A stretch of 64,000 nt of DNA from the NCBI RefSeq assembly GCF_020524035.2, contig NZ_CP129013.1, positions 62,001 through 126,000 on the forward strand. The letters are read 5' to 3'. The notes below the pieces were generated by a model. The model was not told the origin of the DNA, searched no databases, and saw only the letters and a list, made by a program, of their open reading frames with translations. Of the stretch, positions 61,208 through 64,000 are shown one piece after another. Position 1 is the stretch's first letter. Every line of letters begins with the position of its first letter. A program made the position numbers and the translations under genes. The stretch comes from Bacillus carboniphilus. GTDB taxonomy: Bacteria > Bacillota > Bacilli > Bacillales > JAIVKR01.

Positions 61208-62401
61208 ATGAAAAAAAAGTTACTATTTGTTATGAACAATATGCAATGTGGGGGAGCAGAGAGAGCATTACTTTCATTACTTGAATCAATAGATGAGAGT
61301 CAATTTGAAATAGATTTATATTTATTGAGAAATGAAGGGGATTTTCTTAGAAAGATCCCTTCCTATGTAAATGTGTTAGGAGGATCAAACGATTATAAAT
61401 ATTTTAATATGTCTTTTGCAAATTCAATGAAACATATAGTCTTCTTAAAAAAATATAAAGCTTTTATCGCTAGAGTAATGTTAGGTTTTTATTCTAAAAC
61501 GCACCATAATTCTGCATTAGTTGAACAAAAAGTATGGAAGTTTTTATCTAAGATTTTTGAACCTTTAGAAAATGAATATGATGTAGCCATAGGTTTTTTG
61601 GAGAAAAACCCTATTTACTTTTGTGTTGATCACGTTAACGCGCGCAAAAAAATTGGTTGGATTCACACAGACTACAACCAACTTGGATTAGATGTAGAGA
61701 CGGATGAAAAGTATTATTCTAAGCTGAGTTATTTAATTTCAGTTTCTGATGAGTTGGTGAACATTTTAAAATCAAATTTTCCATCAATGAAGAGTAATAT
61801 AAAATGTATTGAAAACATTGTATCAACAAATATAATTAAAAAATTATCTCAAGAACCAGTTACGATAGAACGAAACAGTCAACAGTCGATTATCATTGTT
61901 TCAGTTGGTAGGATTGTTCAAGAGAAAGGAATCGATCTATCATTCAAAGCTATTCATCAATTGATAGATAAAGGGTATGACATCCAGTGGATTGTTATTG
62001 GTGATGGGGTAATGAGAGAAGAAATAGAAAAGCAAATTGAGTTAAACCATTTATCAAAGAGAATGAAATTTTTAGGTGTCAAGGATAATCCGTATCCATA
62101 TATGGCTCAAGCCGATATTTTTCTGCAGACTTCAAGATATGAAGGAAAATCTATTTCGATTATGGAAGCAAAAATACTTGGAACTCCTATATTAATTACT
62201 AATTTTGATACTGCCAACGATCATATTCAGCATGATGAAGATGGGTATATTGCAAATATGGATGAAACATCAATTGTAAATGGACTAGAATACTTAATAA
62301 AAAATGAAAAGGTACGAGAGAAATATATTGCGAATTTAATGGAACAAAACTATGGGACAGAAGATGAAGTTGAAAAATTATATGAATTGGTTGGAGAATG
62401 A
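61208..62401 (+). CDS. GT4 glycosyltransferase, paralogue 3 of 3
   Basis: This 397-residue GT-B enzyme has KLLFVMNNMQCGGAERALLS, EYDVAIGFLEKNPIYFCVDH, RKKIGWIHTDYNQLGLD and NPYPYMAQADIFLQTSRYEG. It is closest to the preceding gene (shared AIGFLEK..IY.CVD), which suggests a recent tandem duplication. It ends overlapping the next gene's ATGA. Confidence 0.9.
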   Translation: MKKKLLFVMNNMQCGGAERALLSLLESIDESQFEIDLYLLRNEGDFLRKIPSYVNVLGGSNDYKYFNMSFANSMKHIVFLKKYKAFIARVMLGFYSKTHHNSALVEQKVWKFLSKIFEPLENEYDVAIGFLEKNPIYFCVDHVNARKKIGWIHTDYNQLGLDVETDEKYYSKLSYLISVSDELVNILKSNFPSMKSNIKCIENIVSTNIIKKLSQEPVTIERNSQQSIIIVSVGRIVQEKGIDLSFKAIHQLIDKGYDIQWIVIGDGVMREEIEKQIELNHLSKRMKFLGVKDNPYPYMAQADIFLQTSRYEGKSISIMEAKILGTPILITNFDTANDHIQHDEDGYIANMDETSIVNGLEYLIKNEKVREKYIANLMEQNYGTEDEVEKLYELVGE

Positions 62402-63642
62402 CTAAAAAAGAAAGGAAACAAAAAATGCTCTTACTATTGTTGCTCTTGTTCTTTTTATTGATAGTAATTATTGATCTTTTTCCTATTGTAAAGACTTTTT
62501 TACAAAGGATCCATATCGGGAGATATTCTAGCCTAGATACTTGGAGTCAAGCGGTGATGTTAAGGTCTTTAAAGTGGGTAAATGATACCCCTAAGGTTAC
62601 AATAACGGATAATAATCGATTGATTATTTTAGATATATTGAAGAAAAATTACTCAAGTCATACTATTCAACATTGGCAGCATGGTGCACTATTATTGGGT
62701 TTAGGAGAATATATAAAAATTCATGGTAATAAGGAACAGAAGATTAATAAAAAAGTAGAAAAATTCTTAACTAAATCCTTCAGCTCTACAGGAGAGTGGA
62801 GGGATAAACCAGAAAATATCGATTCTGCTATATTAGCATATGCCATCATGAAATTTCCAGGTATAGATATGGACAAGTATAAGCCTGCCTGGGACTATAT
62901 TTGCAAGTTGATTGATAATCATGTTGGTGAGGAAGGAACAGTTAAGTATAGAAATGTAATGGAACAGTATCGTTACGTCGATACCATTGGATTTATATGT
63001 CCTTTTTTAATTTTTTATGGGAATAAATATGATAAGCCTTATTATATAGAGTTAGCAATAAAACAAATTGTTGAGTTTGAGAATAATGGATTTTCTAAAA
63101 AATCTAACTTACCGTTCCATGCATATAACATAAATGGAAGCCTACCTTTAGGTTTGAATGGTTGGGGGAGAGGAGTAGCTTGGTATCTGTTAGGTTTGAT
63201 GGATAGTTGGTTAGAACTTCCTAAACATCATCCTCAAAAAGAGAAATTACAATCGTTATTAAAGTCAATAGCAAAAGCCATTATGAATTACCAACAACCA
63301 AATGGAAGTTGGAATTGGTCAATGACTAGAGATGAAACTAGGTCAGATTCATCAACGACTGCTGTATGTAGTTGGTTTTTGGCAAGAGTTTATCAATTAA
63401 TAGAAGAAGACAGAAAGATGTTGGCTTCCAGTGAAAAAGCAATACAATTCCTTCAAACTGTTACTAGGAGAAATGGTTCGGTTGATTTTTCACAGGGTGA
63501 CACAAAAGATATCGGAGTATACTCCATAAATTTTGGTGTGCTCCCATTTACGCAAGGATACTGTCTTAGAGCTATGTATTGTAAAGATCATATTTTAGAT
63601 GGTAAAAGAGTGTTCAATGATAACAAAACGAACATTAGTTAA
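62398..63642 (+). CDS. Membrane-anchored GH88/GH105-like protein
   Basis: This 414-residue protein has an N-terminal membrane segment (LLLLLLLFFLLIVIIDLF, residues 10-27) and an (alpha/alpha)6-barrel resembling unsaturated-glycuronyl hydrolases. Visible stretches are WQHGALLLGLGEY, YRYVDTIGFICPFL (possible catalytic Asp), GLNGWGRGVAWYLLGLMDSW and QQPNGSWNWS. It would face outward. In an EPS operon it may trim or release polymer, or be a non-catalytic binder. Activity is unproven, and uronate-containing substrate is not indicated by other genes. Confidence 0.78.
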   Translation: MTKKERKQKMLLLLLLLFFLLIVIIDLFPIVKTFLQRIHIGRYSSLDTWSQAVMLRSLKWVNDTPKVTITDNNRLIILDILKKNYSSHTIQHWQHGALLLGLGEYIKIHGNKEQKINKKVEKFLTKSFSSTGEWRDKPENIDSAILAYAIMKFPGIDMDKYKPAWDYICKLIDNHVGEEGTVKYRNVMEQYRYVDTIGFICPFLIFYGNKYDKPYYIELAIKQIVEFENNGFSKKSNLPFHAYNINGSLPLGLNGWGRGVAWYLLGLMDSWLELPKHHPQKEKLQSLLKSIAKAIMNYQQPNGSWNWSMTRDETRSDSSTTAVCSWFLARVYQLIEEDRKMLASSEKAIQFLQTVTRRNGSVDFSQGDTKDIGVYSINFGVLPFTQGYCLRAMYCKDHILDGKRVFNDNKTNIS

Positions 63643-63680
63643 AAACAAATTAATTAGATAAATATTAAATGAACGGGAAA

Positions 63681-63727
63681 GGACGTCCGGTCGATACAAA
63701 CTCGATGATCGGATCGTCCTTTTTTGA
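63681..63727 (+). terminator. Terminator of the EPS operon
   Basis: A long stem: GGACG/CGTCC, CCG/CGG and TCGA/TCGA nested around ATACAAAC, followed by TTTTTT. It closes the EPS operon before galE. Confidence 0.8.
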
Positions 63728-63754
63728 TTTTAATTATTTAAAGGAGGAGCTCAA

Positions 63755-64000
63755 ATGGCTATTTTAGTCACTGGTGGTTCAGGCTATATTGGCAGTCATA
63801 CTTGTGTGGAACTGCTAAATGGAGGATATGAGGTTGTTGTCATTGATAATTTATCAAATAGTAAAAGAGAATCATTAAATCGTATATGTAAGATAACTGG
63901 TAAACAAATTTCTTTCTATCAAGTTGATCTTTTAGATTATAAAGGTTTAGTGAATGTGTTCAGTAAACACGATGTTGAGATTGTAATCCATTTTGCCGGT
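63755..64000 (+). CDS. galE: UDP-glucose 4-epimerase GalE (partial, N-terminus)
   Basis: The first 82 codons, running off the right edge. The NAD-binding motif [19 protein letters not shown] is at the start, then [18 protein letters not shown] and a DLLDY strand ending IVIHFAG. AAAGGAGGAG precedes ATG 63755. It interconverts UDP-glucose and UDP-galactose and could feed the EPS pathway next door. Confidence 0.95.
   Translation, partial: MAILVTGGSGYIGSHTCVELLNGGYEVVVIDNLSNSKRESLNRICKITGKQISFYQVDLLDYKGLVNVFSKHDVEIVIHFAG

Overview
The window looks like a chromosomal segment of a low-GC, spore-forming Bacillaceae (Bacillus sensu lato). It carries spoVR, Bacillus-type yhcU/yhcV, a glpP-F-K-D regulon with antiterminator leaders, yhcY-yhcZ-yhdA-yhdB in Bacillus order, a T-box leader, strong GGAGG ribosome sites and TTGACA/TATAAT promoters. 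No rRNA, tRNA or CRISPR array was seen.

Layout. (1) 0-16 kb is housekeeping: yhcU, an alpha-glucosidase, a CBS-domain protein, the glycerol regulon (glpP and glpK both frameshifted), a lipoprotein, a BI-1 family membrane protein, a DM13 protein, the YhcY/YhcZ two-component pair, an FMN reductase, nsrR with a frameshifted hmp, and a glutathione peroxidase. (2) 16-25 kb is patchy accessory DNA: spoVR, structured repeats, a T-box-controlled GNAT acetyltransferase, an Xre regulator/membrane protein pair with palindromic operators, a GNAT gene broken by a MITE, a tiny type I (holin-like) toxin, an ETX/MTX2-like pore-forming lipoprotein and a cation efflux protein. (3) 25-36.7 kb holds nrdAB with NrdR boxes (nrdB frameshifted), a hotdog thioesterase, a frameshifted nhaC, small membrane proteins and a BmrCD-type heterodimeric ABC exporter behind a leader-peptide attenuator. 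(4) 36.8-44.4 kb is a complete paeninodin-type lasso peptide cluster in the order cyclase, precursor, HPr-kinase-like kinase, PqqD-like RRE, leader protease, nucleotidyltransferase, ABC exporter. The 48-codon precursor, starting with TTG, is too short for ordinary ORF calling. (5) 44.5-63.6 kb is an exopolysaccharide operon of the B. subtilis eps type (epsA, B, EAR RNA, C, D, F, G, L, M, N) extended with extra glycosyltransferases, a pyruvyl transferase and a GH88/105-like protein. It is followed by the start of galE.

Two themes cut across the window. First, a family of structured repeats (five long copies, one MITE, and degenerate pieces) is built from a roughly 47-bp hairpin-within-hairpin module whose stems change in a compensatory way between copies. 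The long copies lie in gene ends and terminator T-tracts, and one splits the lasso cyclase gene from its precursor gene. Second, at least seven small indels break otherwise well-conserved genes (glpP, glpK, hmp, nrdB twice, nhaC, epsC). That density points to residual assembly errors, although true decay cannot be excluded from the sequence alone.

The most interesting items are the lasso cluster with a precursor whose ring cannot be placed by the usual rules, the covarying modular repeat family, the MITE insertion with a 7-bp target duplication, the T-box in front of an acetyltransferase, and the lipid-anchored aerolysin-like toxin.
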